A program made the position numbers and the translations under genes. Shown piece by piece: positions 8,301-16,475 of a stretch of 28,885 nucleotides of DNA. The notes beneath the pieces were generated by a model that saw only the letters and a list, made by a program, of their open reading frames with translations, did no database searches and was not told the DNA's origin. The stretch covers positions 1 to 28,885 of IMG/VR virus record IMGVR_UViG_3300030099_001377. The stretch is one strand, 5' to 3'. Positions within the stretch are counted from its first letter, which is position 1. Every line of letters starts with the position of its first letter. This DNA is from a virus.

Positions 8301-11276
8301 GCTAGTTACTCTAAAAGATTGTGAACCTTCAAACCATAAAGATGGACTAGCATCCGATGGTTCTGTTTCCCAAACAATCTCGGTAGTTGACCTAACAATT
8401 TCCCATTCAACTGTAATAAAAGATTTGTTTCTCGCAGTTCCACCACCCGCACATTGTTTTGCTCCTGTACAGAAAAAATAAATTTCATTAGTTGCTGCGT
8501 CTCTAGCCCAAGCTATTTTATTAGTTTCAAACTCAGCAGTGACTTGGTTTGCCATTGCAGTTAAACTAGCATATACTGTACTATCAAATACATTTGTTAT
8601 TGGCGGCTCATTTCCTGCAGTTTCATCTTCACCTGTATTTATTAGTTGGTCAACGTTATCTCCGTTAAACCAATCAATAATATTATCATAGCTTTGTGAA
8701 GCTATCAAATCTAAATCTAAAGTATACCTTCTTCTTCCACAATCTGTACCACCCCTACCACGTCTATTCCAATAAATAAACAATTTAATTCTACTACCAA
8801 CAGGAATATCAATATCTATAAAATTATTCGGATTTGCACTATCTTCTCTACTAAAAGCCTCATTATAAAATATTCTTGCAAACCTCCTTTGAGCAGGACT
8901 CACCGGAACAGGCTGATTTTCTTGACTTACTGTTTTTGCTCCCGGTGCAATTACTTGATTGGCATCATTGTTTACATTAAAGTTGGCTTTCATCTTCATA
9001 TACACTCCTGCCGGAACAGTAATAGGCTCTCCCTCTGCATCAACTAAGTTCTCAAGAAAGTCTCGTTCTTGTGCCTGTTTTTCTAATACTGTTGCAAATA
9101 AACATCTGTCAACCGGCCCACTAGCATCTCTTTTTACTTTTAATCTATCGCCTTCCTCAACTTTTTGGGAGTTTTCACCTTCAAGCAAAAAGTATTGATA
9201 GTTAGTTACAGGGTCGGTAAAAAATACCCTGCTGAACACGGTTAAGAAACCTGCTGCACTAGGTTTTATACAAAATTTAAAACGTGAAGCCCAAAAGGGA
9301 GGACGTTGCGTAGCGGGTATTGTAACTCTTAAACTATTTTGATTGTCAGAAAATTCACAAGGAATATGAACAGTATTGTTTGGACTAACCAAGGCAGTAC
9401 TAGCTCTATTATACTCGTCCATATATATTATACCAACCTCATAATCTCTATCGCTATGAAGACTTTGAGTGTTTCCAACTTCTTGATAAGTCGCTTCAGC
9501 AGTAACAATATCAAAGTATTCTACTACTCTATCAATAGGAGCAGCTACATCATCTACTCTCTCCATTGCTAAAAATTCAAAACCTATTTCACTACTACCC
9601 GGTGATGTAACTATTGTTATTGGTTGCCCGTAAGCAGAAATACCACTTTGAAACTTGGTCCAACTAGGTGTTAATGTTGCATCTAGAACTTCGGGTACTG
9701 CACAATTAAAAACATCAGTTAATGTTACTCCTTCACAAGAAGTAGGGTTTGCAGGGTTTGCATCAAAAACAGGTAGGATTTCAGCAGGAACTCCAATGGC
9801 TTCTTGGAAGTCTATGTTTGTTGCTAAATCAAAAACTGTAGCAAAGTCTTGTTGCAATGTATATTGAAAGGCAATTGTAAAATTTGAAGAAGTTTCAACG
9901 GGATTTGGTGGCCCTCCACTAAATGTGTCGTGTTGAAAAGTTACACTAAAAGTTAGAAGAGCACCTGCAGTTAGATTAGCATTAGCTAAGTTTATGAGAA
10001 GCTGACCATTATTAACCGTAATAGGTACATCTACCGTATAATCTACACTATCCGTTCTATCAGTAATTTCAGTTAATCCTATTTGTTGTGTGATTAATTC
10101 ATTAATATATTCTAATCTTATAGGTCCATTATTTATATCAACTAAATCATATCCATCTACATAATTACCAAACATCAATCTATTTCCCATTAAGGTTTGT
10201 GCTTGAGCTAAACGAGGGACGTTATCATATAATCTTAATAATTCTGATTCAGGTAGTACTGTAAATATTTTAGCATTTCTAAATACATATTCATATTCAG
10301 TATCACTTGCTAGCCCCAAAGTGTCTTTATCTAAAGTTTCTATTACTTTAATAACATTACTAACACTTTCTTTAAACAATAAATCTATCGCAACCACTAA
10401 TGGACTACCTGAATTATAAGTGATAGTGGCGGTATTAAATCTATTTATTGCACCTTCATTTACTTTAGAGTTTGGACTAAAATCAAAACTTTGTGTTTGA
10501 AATGCAACTTCAGTAAATTGAGAAATTGCTGAATATTCATTGTCTTGGTATTTATACCTGTATGCAAATGAAATAAATCTGTCTTCTAAATAATTTTCTT
10601 CTCCCGGTGCAAGAGATAATTCTAATCCCGGACAAGCCACAGGAGGTCTTTTAATTACCAAAATACTTTCTTGTAACAACAAAGCTCCTTCAGGCTCTCC
10701 TGTTCCTCCATCTATATTGGGGTCAGCAACTCCTTGAGCAGCAGGGTCAGGGTAATTTCTATTTACATTTATTTTTCTAGGCGGGTTAAAATCATCTGTC
10801 CAAAATAATAATCCATCTATGATATTTACTCCTGTAATTAAAAATGTAGGATTAAAATTTAATGTCGTTCCATTGTCAGGGTTTCCATCAATACTAACAC
10901 TTATAATATGATAAGTAATTGCACTTGTATTTGTATTATACGAAACCACTAAATCTAGTATACCTGTTGGAGTTTCTTCAGGTCCATCAGACGGAGTATC
11001 AAAAGTGGGGTCGTGTACAAACCAATAAAGCTCTTCATTAGCCCCATCTTCTAATGCACCAATTACTAGAGCATTAGGGGAAAGAAATCTACCACCATAA
11101 GATAGTCTTGTAAGTTGTAAATTACCTCTAGAGTTTTCTACTGCTCCTATTTCTGTTAGTTCAGTAGAACCAAGCCTTACATTTTCTGCATGAATATATT
11201 CACCGTTGGGAACTAATCGTTCGTCAACGCCTTTATTCATTCGTCCTTTAATAAAATTTCTTTGAAAATCTGCCAT
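5310..11276 (-). CDS. Giant tail 'stabilization'-like protein, 1988 aa, with C-terminal Cys-rich repeats
   Basis: The N-terminus (FIKGRMNKGVDERLVPNGEY, then HAENVRLGS) matches the pattern I associate with crAss-like 'stabilization' proteins and P22 gp10-like tail proteins: 'mNkd.DeRlvPnGeY.dA.Nv'. This fits a protein closing the tail knob or forming the muzzle. The first 800 or so residues are beta-rich and probably hold propeller or sandwich domains. Around residues 996-1040 there is an Ig-like module (QCYLSVENN ... VIPANTTIDN ... TC). Another beta module ends with DLEVSC. From residue 1584 to 1986 come three tandem 134-residue Cys-rich repeats ending at the very C-terminus (CGCQV). It is preceded by a neck/ring gene (1 nt gap) and followed by other virion genes. 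The 1988-residue length suggests host-range-related expansion by module addition. Confidence 0.85.
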   Translation of the reverse strand: MADFQRNFIKGRMNKGVDERLVPNGEYIHAENVRLGSTELTEIGAVENSRGNLQLTRLSYGGRFLSPNALVIGALEDGANEELYWFVHDPTFDTPSDGPEETPTGILDLVVSYNTNTSAITYHIISVSIDGNPDNGTTLNFNPTFLITGVNIIDGLLFWTDDFNPPRKINVNRNYPDPAAQGVADPNIDGGTGEPEGALLLQESILVIKRPPVACPGLELSLAPGEENYLEDRFISFAYRYKYQDNEYSAISQFTEVAFQTQSFDFSPNSKVNEGAINRFNTATITYNSGSPLVVAIDLLFKESVSNVIKVIETLDKDTLGLASDTEYEYVFRNAKIFTVLPESELLRLYDNVPRLAQAQTLMGNRLMFGNYVDGYDLVDINNGPIRLEYINELITQQIGLTEITDRTDSVDYTVDVPITVNNGQLLINLANANLTAGALLTFSVTFQHDTFSGGPPNPVETSSNFTIAFQYTLQQDFATVFDLATNIDFQEAIGVPAEILPVFDANPANPTSCEGVTLTDVFNCAVPEVLDATLTPSWTKFQSGISAYGQPITIVTSPGSSEIGFEFLAMERVDDVAAPIDRVVEYFDIVTAEATYQEVGNTQSLHSDRDYEVGIIYMDEYNRASTALVSPNNTVHIPCEFSDNQNSLRVTIPATQRPPFWASRFKFCIKPSAAGFLTVFSRVFFTDPVTNYQYFLLEGENSQKVEEGDRLKVKRDASGPVDRCLFATVLEKQAQERDFLENLVDAEGEPITVPAGVYMKMKANFNVNNDANQVIAPGAKTVSQENQPVPVSPAQRRFARIFYNEAFSREDSANPNNFIDIDIPVGSRIKLFIYWNRRGRGGTDCGRRRYTLDLDLIASQSYDNIIDWFNGDNVDQLINTGEDETAGNEPPITNVFDSTVYASLTAMANQVTAEFETNKIAWARDAATNEIYFFCTGAKQCAGGGTARNKSFITVEWEIVRSTTEIVWETEPSDASPSLWFEGSQSFRVTSVGQCYLSVENNNAFDIEYLYELDGFDKTIVIPANTTIDNILITCGTAQESPATPTAPGTTVVIETNVLPPAHTGNVQSQVIATNTPAIIDLDFFNCFSFGNGVETIRVRDSIKGRELALGDRFTSVANIDYKEANRFSDITYSGIFNDESNINKLNEFNIALLNFKTLEEAYGPIQKLDARSTDILTLQEDKISYVLAGKNLLSDAAVGGAITSVPEVLGTQIARLEEYGISANPESYYKYGYNKFFTDQKRGAVLMLKGSAYTNEQLMVISEAGMRSWFRDTFIETPNTQKLGGYDPYMDEYVLSFNNRLLPLEIPCVDCGVQQQFEYRGPVNFCYNVGQLVGDVTVTIRVDNFSGSGVDPITFRFTYNGLVFIQDVFANGTYIVTIPKNSVVQDTIDLLITGTPSARIDLEVSCPEAEEITIYQVCVSSDSNAGEFIHNEYRWQDGTFISPLHSTEVELASGTDNPLISQFDGITGQQGAGVIPADGALVTIRSNKIAPADNFDFVTPPMTFRFLRTNDVYANTPASVATLLTNANVGVVDSSLAPTQFSSSFVMPPTGSNVFLIYDYRQPTLVELCYGNIDIFDVCCLCEAPERFVATQCRLDGVVNTEVVEGPYAIGEFVEIDTSLDGIKIETCIYELTANTTDIATALVTGLSAITDCTDLCQKYTVENTGGVAQDVEYLNCGGVNETATVQPGTTLDAICAKEIVSIGVDLVLDLKNCACEDQYIEIKRCVDQQSTGGDLIRYANDNLTYNVSDVVFIDEDPTCQYIITQIGLYNQIVDATVNSVNSSLDCTDACNTYEVTNNGIGDLSVEYRECGKNITDTVVIPQGDSTIICTREFITSITAPNTVVWQACDCDLPDSNFRLRECTQDGTINELVASFSGFGNVQVGDYVEISGSICIWEVIAETQDAATDIITQIRGDITNCEDSCDTYTLENLSTTTTYTVNYLDCAGVQQSVTISPTGVQSACATLFLGPPVDVDIVKSFCGCQV
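5313..6527 (-). repeat. Three tandem 134-codon repeats in the giant tail protein
   Basis: CxC motifs at residues 1582-1584, 1716-1718, 1851-1853 and 1984-1986 divide the C-terminus into three units of 134, 135 and 133 residues. Inside each unit a second anchor recurs at almost the same offset: C1659 (CQKYTVENTGG), C1793 (CNTYEVTNNG) and C1927 (CDTYTLENLS), exactly 134 apart. Each unit therefore has two submodules: about 74 residues rich in acidic and Cys positions, then about 60 residues of Ig-like beta sequence with the pattern VxYxxCxG. At DNA level the copies have diverged, so the duplication is old or the copies are under diversifying pressure. Confidence 0.85.
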
Positions 11277-11277
11277 A

Positions 11278-12201
11278 TTATTTTATCCACTTATCCCTGC
11301 CTCTTAAATTCATTAAGAGTCTTCCCGGATGTATATTGCTTAATCTTATTTTTGCGTTACGTAACAAAGCTGATTTTGCTTTTTTAGCTCTATTGACTAC
11401 ATATTCTTGAACTCCTAATTTTGAATTTAATATTGCATAAGTGATATATGCATACACATATTCTTCAAATAATTTGTTTACGGTAATTAAAGAGTTGTCT
11501 CCATTTTCCATACCATCAGAAACATATTCAAGTATGCAGCTATTATTAGCCATAGTAGAATCAAAGTTAATTACACCTGCTTTGTTATCTATTCTAAATG
11601 TAGGATTTGCATTAGCAGTTTCAGTATTCAACCCGTATCTCGCTCCAACTTCATATGTAAAATACCAATACCCTCCAAACTCATAACCTTCCATACCAAA
11701 AAAGGGACTTAATCTATTTAAATATATACTAGGTTTTTGACCTGTAATTCTATCAAAGTCTAAATCCGAATACTCAGGTGATAAGGCATTACCATCTTGG
11801 TCAAACAATATTCTACAATCTTGAGCCTGTAAATATGCTTTAGAAGAATTTACTTGTATATTTTCTACCATAGGTCTAAGCACTCCATCTTGGTAATACG
11901 AGATTCTAACCCAATTAACATAATCCGATGGTAAAACAAAACGTAAGTTTTCACAAACAGTAAGTTGTAAAACTTTTATTTCTTTAAATGCATCATAGTT
12001 TAATTCTTGAATTGCCCTTTTTGCGTGAAATAATATTTTATATCTCTCCTCATTATTAACCAATGAGTGATTGCCTGAATACATTAACAAATAGTTTGTG
12101 ACTATATCTTGCAATGAAACATACTGATATGAGCCCCAATTTTCATTTTCAGGTGCATTCCCATTATTTTCGTAATAATCAAATTGATTTATATATGGCA
12201 T
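11278..12201 (-). CDS. Neck/ring (head-tail adaptor-like) protein, 307 aa
   Basis: A 307-residue protein whose central region (KILFHAKRAIQELNYDAFKE, then FVLPSDYVNWVRISYYQDG) resembles the adaptor/tail-tubular class (T7 gp11 / P22 gp4-like functional analogues) found next to 'stabilization' proteins in crAss-like phages. A helical bundle N-terminus is followed by beta segments and a basic C-terminal helix (EYVVNRAKKAKSALLRNAKI). It sits between another ring-type gene (2-nt gap) and the giant tail protein (1-nt gap), in the usual order for portal-proximal tail rings. There is no signal peptide. I am confident it is structural; which ring it is cannot be settled here. Confidence 0.85.
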   Translation of the reverse strand: MPYINQFDYYENNGNAPENENWGSYQYVSLQDIVTNYLLMYSGNHSLVNNEERYKILFHAKRAIQELNYDAFKEIKVLQLTVCENLRFVLPSDYVNWVRISYYQDGVLRPMVENIQVNSSKAYLQAQDCRILFDQDGNALSPEYSDLDFDRITGQKPSIYLNRLSPFFGMEGYEFGGYWYFTYEVGARYGLNTETANANPTFRIDNKAGVINFDSTMANNSCILEYVSDGMENGDNSLITVNKLFEEYVYAYITYAILNSKLGVQEYVVNRAKKAKSALLRNAKIRLSNIHPGRLLMNLRGRDKWIK

Positions 12202-12203
12202 AG

Positions 12204-12932
12204 TTATAGTTTTTCTTGTTGTTCTTCAGTGTTTTCTTGTGCACCTGCGTATTGTACTACTGAAGACTCTCTAATAGAGACACCTGCGTATTGTAATATT
12301 TTCATTATCAAATCATTCGTGTCATCTTCAAATAATTCAAAGTCTTGATAATCCGGTTGTGTTTGGTCAAATACAGGTTCACCTGCAGAACCTAGGTCAA
12401 CAAAGGTCCATTTTGGAGGTCTCGGATATCTTATGTATTGACAAACAACATCACCCGGCTGATTGAATGTGCTAGGAAATACTGTCATATTTTCTCCTTC
12501 GGATGTGTATGCAGGAAACATTGTCGAAGGTGCAGTAAGCAAAGATTGATTAAGTAATGTAATTTTACTATGACTTACTCTTTCTGCTTCTCTTGAATCA
12601 GCTCCTACTAACATCTTATTTATCAAATAATAATCGCTTCCTGTGGTAAGTTCAGACGGCATAAAAAACACATTAGATGCGTTTTGTGTTAAAGGCAAAG
12701 TAACAGAAAAGAAATCAATTACTTCTTCATAACCTTTTTTGATATCAGCATATCCTGTGCCTGAAGTTCTTTGGTTTTCTTTATTGTTTTGATAGTTATA
12801 TGCATAGAAATAATCTTCAAACAAATCTAGTTGTGCTTGTTCGGCATATAAATTAAAATCACCCGGTGAAATATAACCGTAATTATTTTTATTCAGTATT
12901 GCTAAAACTGTTTGTCTAACCTCGTTTATCAT
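12204..12932 (-). CDS. Neck/ring structural protein, 242 aa (start corrected)
   Basis: The longest open frame would begin at 13001, but its first 23 codons run through the intrinsic terminator (12961-12989) and the promoter octamer (12950-12957). The true start is therefore the ATG at 12932 (MINEVRQTVLAILNKNNYGY). The N-terminal 'ILNKNN.GYISPGDFNLYAEQAQLDLFE' style pattern is one I associate with conserved structural proteins of crAss-like and other Bacteroidota podoviruses. The C-terminus is acidic and Gln-rich. It is the first gene of the tail block and is followed at 2 nt by the 307-residue adaptor-like gene. Probable role: ring or connector below the portal. No enzymatic motif. Confidence 0.85.
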   Translation of the reverse strand: MINEVRQTVLAILNKNNYGYISPGDFNLYAEQAQLDLFEDYFYAYNYQNNKENQRTSGTGYADIKKGYEEVIDFFSVTLPLTQNASNVFFMPSELTTGSDYYLINKMLVGADSREAERVSHSKITLLNQSLLTAPSTMFPAYTSEGENMTVFPSTFNQPGDVVCQYIRYPRPPKWTFVDLGSAGEPVFDQTQPDYQDFELFEDDTNDLIMKILQYAGVSIRESSVVQYAGAQENTEEQQEKL

Positions 12933-12949
12933 CCTAATTATAGTTTTTA

Positions 12950-12957
12950 CAAAGATA
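12950..12957 (-). promoter_or_regulatory. Promoter-like TATCTTTG octamer for the tail block
   Basis: TATCTTTG on the minus strand lies 17 nt upstream of the ATG at 12932, only a few bases downstream of the U-tract of the preceding terminator. It matches the Bacteroidota -7 element. The region where a -33 TTG would be expected is occupied by the terminator stem, so a conventional two-part promoter is not possible here. Confidence 0.6.
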
Positions 12958-12960
12958 ATC

Positions 12961-12989
12961 AAAAAAAAAAGAGGCTCTATCTGAGCCTC
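12961..12989 (-). terminator. Intrinsic terminator after the capsid block
   Basis: On the minus strand, a 7-bp perfect stem (GAGGCTC at both arms in opposite sense, 12971-12977 with 12983-12989) closes a 5-nt loop and is followed by ten consecutive T residues (12970-12961). It lies 28 nt past the stop of the 249-residue gene. This is the clearest rho-independent terminator in the window. Confidence 0.9.
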
Positions 12990-13017
12990 CTTCTTAGTCA
13001 AAACTTTATTGTCGATA

Positions 13018-13767
13018 TTAACTATCTAAAAGTTTCTCTAAATGTTTCAATGCTTCTACTCCATCATCCGATTGAAAATAAGAGGCGACAATATAAATAG
13101 GGTCTTCACCGAAAGGTATAGTACATAGCTTTGCTTTATTTGATTTAGTGTTAAACCATACTTCTTTGTTTTTATTTCTGTATTTAATTAGACCTGCATC
13201 AAAAAACTTATGTACAGTTGCGTGTAATTTTAATACAGGGTCATTAACAGTAGACATAAATTCTTCAGGCTCTACTTTAGCAAACACAAGAACATCTCTA
13301 CGCATTTCTTCGGTGCTGACTGTTGATGGGTCTTTACCAAATAAAACACGTGTAAGAGTTTCTAATTGTGTAATACTTAAACTACGAGCTTCAACTAATG
13401 CATCTACTTGTACATTTATATTAGCAACTTCTTTTTGAGCTAATTTTGAATGGTCTAATTCTACAAAGCGTGTTCCGTTTTGAGGGTGTAAAGCTAAAAA
13501 CTTTTGTAATACTTGATTTGTTTTTGGAACTCTTAAAAAGCCATCTTCAAAAATAATTGGCTCAAGTATTGCGTTGCCGTCTTGCTCATCTTCAAAAGGA
13601 GATTTTTGATTTCTAGCATAACGCAAAGCTCTTTGTGCTCCTAACTCTTCATCAAAATGTAATAATGGATATCTTTTAGTGTGTCTTGTTGGCAGCATAA
13701 AGGATAAAGGCGCTGCATTCCTTGTAAGTTTGTAGACCTTGTCTACTAATTCGGTTTTCTTTTTCAT
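13018..13767 (-). CDS. Conserved-looking phage protein of unknown function, 249 aa
   Basis: A soluble 249-residue protein lying between the major capsid gene and the terminator. It has a basic N-terminus, then a central block (ALRYARNQKSPFEDEQD, ILEPIIFEDGFLRVPKTN) that looks globular, and a helical C-terminal part around LKLHATVHKFFDAGLIKYRN that could form a winged-helix-like fold. The hairpin at 13804-13825 separates it from the capsid gene, which would lower its expression relative to capsid. The position suggests a head-completion, capsid-auxiliary or regulatory role, but I recognise no family with confidence. The ATG at 13767 has an AT-rich leader and no Shine-Dalgarno site. Confidence 0.8.
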   Translation of the reverse strand: MKKKTELVDKVYKLTRNAAPLSFMLPTRHTKRYPLLHFDEELGAQRALRYARNQKSPFEDEQDGNAILEPIIFEDGFLRVPKTNQVLQKFLALHPQNGTRFVELDHSKLAQKEVANINVQVDALVEARSLSITQLETLTRVLFGKDPSTVSTEEMRRDVLVFAKVEPEEFMSTVNDPVLKLHATVHKFFDAGLIKYRNKNKEVWFNTKSNKAKLCTIPFGEDPIYIVASYFQSDDGVEALKHLEKLLDS

Positions 13768-13803
13768 TGGATATAATTTAAAATTTAATTAAAATAATAG
13801 ATA

Positions 13804-13825
13804 GGAGTCTCTTTGAAGAGACTCC
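13804..13825 (-). terminator. Hairpin directly after the major capsid gene
   Basis: GGAGTCTCT (13804-13812) pairs perfectly with AGAGACTCC (13817-13825) around a 4-nt loop, giving a 9-bp stem 17 nt after the capsid stop codon. On the minus strand it is followed by an A/T-rich but not pure T tract (TATCTATTATTTTAATT). It may be a partial terminator or a 3'-end stabilising/processing hairpin that raises capsid mRNA relative to the next gene. Confidence 0.65.
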
Positions 13826-13842
13826 CTCTATATTACATATTC

Positions 13843-15306
13843 TTAATCTTGGAAGATAAAGAAGTTGTTCGCACCTAAAGTACAAACTGCTCTCTCTGAT
13901 AAGAAGTTGACTTCCATCGCATCTAAGTCAGATGTTCTTGCACCACCGGCTGAACCTGTAATCCAAGTTTTGTAACGTCTGTCTTCAGTTTCAGAAGCTC
14001 TATATCTTACGTGTAAGAAAGGTCTCTTAGCGTTTTTACCAAGGATTTGGTCATACACTGTAGTAGAACCTGCAGGAACTAATAATCCGTTCACTGTTCC
14101 TACTCCTGTTAAACCACCTCTCATTGTTGGGTCGTTTAAGTATTTCCAATCTGACTTATAAAAGTCATAACCTCTTCTAAATCCTGTAAATCCAAGATTT
14201 AACGCCATCTCTGAATCATTGTCGAATAGACCATAAGAAGAACCACCCGCTCCATAAGAGTTTTGAGCAGCTAACATATCGTCAATGTCAAATCCGAAAT
14301 CTCTGTCCACAAAGATTACGTTTTCTTCAATTGAACCTTGCTTGTCTAATCTACTGATAATGTTATCAAAGTCTAATAAAGCGTCAGGGTTTCCACCTGC
14401 CCACACATTACCTCTCTGTTGTACAACGTAGAAGATACCTTCAGAACCTTTATTACCTACTTGGTCAGATACTACTTGAGTAGCAACACCTGAACCTGCT
14501 TCAGCAGGAACTGCTTCAATCATTGCAGTTTCAAGATAGTCGTCAAACCTTAATCTTGTTTCGTGCTCTGATTTAAGATACCATAGGTATCCTGTAGCTC
14601 CGTCTTCTGTAGTAACTTCAATCCATCCAATCTGTGCCATATCTGAACCACTTACCTCATACTTATCTTTAATGATAATTGGTGTGTTTTCAAAAATGAA
14701 ATCGTCAGCTTCTAAAGAACCTTGCATTCCAAGTGTTCCTTTTCTGAATTCTGAACCGTAAATGAAAATAGTAACGTCAGGATTACCTGCGCCTGTACCA
14801 CCTGTATAACCTGCTGCATCATACAATGCAACGTCAAATTGGTTGTTAGCAACGTCTACAGAAACAATAATTCCTTTGAATTCTGCAGTACCGTTATTGT
14901 TGGTTATAACAATAGTTTGTCCAACTCTAACTGCAATCTGTACAGTAGCACCTGAACCCGGTTGAACTGTAGAGTTTACAGGGTTAAGTACGTCATTTAC
15001 TTGTAGCGTAATTTGAGCTGCACCTGCTTGTGCACCACCGACAACACCACAATCTACATATTTAGTGTGTAACCTTCCTTGCTCTGCCCACTTAATGAGG
15101 TCTGAGTTTGAAGGCATCTCTGCTCCTACCATTCTTAAGAATGAGGAGATTGTTCTATTCCCGTATCTTTCGAATTCTTTTTCGTAAGTATCAGGAAGAT
15201 ACTGATTTAAAAAATTAAAATCAGTAATATAATTTGAAGCTAATGGGGTTTGATGCGAACTTGGTTGTAACGCAACACCCGGTATAGCTTGTAATGAACC
15301 TGCCAT
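13843..15306 (-). CDS. Major capsid protein (HK97-fold, crAss-like type), 487 aa
   Basis: The 487-residue length, position after the scaffold-like gene and central place between portal and neck genes fit the major capsid protein. The N-terminal block (NQYLPDTYEKEFERYGNRTI, then SSFLRMVGAEMPSNSDLIKW) resembles capsid proteins of crAss-like and flavobacterial podoviruses as I remember them. The rest alternates beta-rich and Gly-rich segments, with the kind of insertion (about residues 90-190, rich in Val/Thr/Gly) seen as extra surface domains in HK97-type capsids. It starts with ATG at 15306 after an AT-rich leader, 22 nt from the scaffold-like gene. It is likely the most strongly expressed gene here, and a hairpin follows its stop. 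Confidence 0.9.
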   Translation of the reverse strand: MAGSLQAIPGVALQPSSHQTPLASNYITDFNFLNQYLPDTYEKEFERYGNRTISSFLRMVGAEMPSNSDLIKWAEQGRLHTKYVDCGVVGGAQAGAAQITLQVNDVLNPVNSTVQPGSGATVQIAVRVGQTIVITNNNGTAEFKGIIVSVDVANNQFDVALYDAAGYTGGTGAGNPDVTIFIYGSEFRKGTLGMQGSLEADDFIFENTPIIIKDKYEVSGSDMAQIGWIEVTTEDGATGYLWYLKSEHETRLRFDDYLETAMIEAVPAEAGSGVATQVVSDQVGNKGSEGIFYVVQQRGNVWAGGNPDALLDFDNIISRLDKQGSIEENVIFVDRDFGFDIDDMLAAQNSYGAGGSSYGLFDNDSEMALNLGFTGFRRGYDFYKSDWKYLNDPTMRGGLTGVGTVNGLLVPAGSTTVYDQILGKNAKRPFLHVRYRASETEDRRYKTWITGSAGGARTSDLDAMEVNFLSERAVCTLGANNFFIFQD

Positions 15307-15328
15307 AATTATTAATTTTTAAATGTTT

Positions 15329-16420
15329 TTATTTCTTTTTTATACTTCTAATTTTCAAACCTCTTCCACTATCCGTGTTAATAGATTTGAATTGTGTTCC
15401 GCCCTTACGTGTAACTTCAGGTGTATTACGAGTCGTCATATTTATATTTTTAATTTTCTTCGTAACATCTTCAGTGGCTTCCGCCTTGCCTTGCTCATAA
15501 AAGAACTTAGCAAACTTGTCAGGGTCTTGTGCAACTGCTATAACTTTATGAAAATCTTTTGCATTTTTTAATAACCCGCTTTCATCTAAATATTTATCTG
15601 CCCACCCTCCCGGGTTTTGTGCGTGTTTTTTCAATTCAGCAACTGAAGCAGGATTATAAGTAACTGTACTTTCACCTATATTAAATTCAAAACCTTTGAA
15701 CTCAGGCGCATATACTTCGTTGGTTTTTTCATCATACCAACTTCTTTTTCTTTCTACTTCTTCATCTCTAGTTTTAGCATTCGCTACGTACTGCTTATAT
15801 GCCTCATACTCCTCATCAGGTACATCGGAAGTGGCAGGTCCTCTTGACTCAAGCGGATGCTTATACTTCTCTTGCATTTCCTTAAAGTAGGATTTAGCTT
15901 TTGCAATAGCTTTTTTCTTCTTTAGCTTAATTTTTTTCTGCGTGGTTTCATCATCTATATCTTCATCTATATGAAAATCTTCAAGTAAAACACTGATATC
16001 GTCTTCGTCTAGACCGTCTTCAGTTGCACGATAATATTCTTTAAGTAAAGAGTCAGGATTGGCATTATCATAGTCTTTTTGTAATTGAACATAATCATCT
16101 AGACCTCTCCCGGTTTCTTTTTTGTATTTAAAATAAGCCGCAACATCTTCAGGTAAATCATCTGAAGCTTCACGCTCTTGCATTAAATCGTCAAAAGAAT
16201 TAATTTCTTTTCCGTATCGTTTTCCAATATATGAAAGAACTTGTTCATCATTTAATTCTAATGACTCACTTTTTTCTTCTTTTACCTCTTCAGTTTGATT
16301 TTGTGGTTGCTCTACATTAGATTCTTCAATTTTTTCTTGATGCTCATCTAATAGTTTTTCTTCAACTTGTGCGACAGATTTTTCTTCAGTTCCGTCAACT
16401 GCTCTTACTTTTAATTCCAT
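15329..16420 (-). CDS. Scaffold-like protein, 363 aa
   Basis: Highly charged and mostly helical. Residues 1-60 are very acidic (EKSVAQVEEKLLDEHQEKIE), the middle (about 100-200) alternates acid and Lys-rich stretches (KKIKLKKKKAIAKAKSYFKE), and the C-terminus is basic (GRGLKIRSIKKK). A charged helical protein coded just upstream of the major capsid gene, with a basic C-terminal tail, is typical of phage scaffolding proteins, whose basic end binds the capsid shell. No protease motif is visible. It is the first gene after a TATCTTTG octamer and is 22 nt from the capsid gene. An alternative is a head cargo protein. Confidence 0.8.
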   Translation of the reverse strand: MELKVRAVDGTEEKSVAQVEEKLLDEHQEKIEESNVEQPQNQTEEVKEEKSESLELNDEQVLSYIGKRYGKEINSFDDLMQEREASDDLPEDVAAYFKYKKETGRGLDDYVQLQKDYDNANPDSLLKEYYRATEDGLDEDDISVLLEDFHIDEDIDDETTQKKIKLKKKKAIAKAKSYFKEMQEKYKHPLESRGPATSDVPDEEYEAYKQYVANAKTRDEEVERKRSWYDEKTNEVYAPEFKGFEFNIGESTVTYNPASVAELKKHAQNPGGWADKYLDESGLLKNAKDFHKVIAVAQDPDKFAKFFYEQGKAEATEDVTKKIKNINMTTRNTPEVTRKGGTQFKSINTDSGRGLKIRSIKKK

Positions 16421-16440
16421 ATGATTATAATTTAATGTTA

Positions 16441-16448
16441 CAAAGATA
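16441..16448 (-). promoter_or_regulatory. Promoter-like TATCTTTG octamer for the scaffold-capsid block
   Basis: TATCTTTG on the minus strand lies 20 nt upstream of the ATG at 16420, in the 55-nt gap after the portal gene. It matches the Bacteroidota -7 element. I see no TTG at a -33 distance. The gap also holds AT-rich sequence only, and no terminator for the portal transcript is visible. Confidence 0.55.
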
Positions 16449-16475
16449 AGTAAAAATAAATACTAGTTTTAGACA

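Noticed and set aside
8306-8488. A 60-residue minus-strand frame inside the giant tail gene
   Set aside because: It is in another frame within a well-supported coding region and has no start context or recognisable domain.
12933-13001. Longer start for the 242-residue ring protein
   Set aside because: The extra codons cover the terminator and promoter octamer and encode an unlikely hydrophobic segment.
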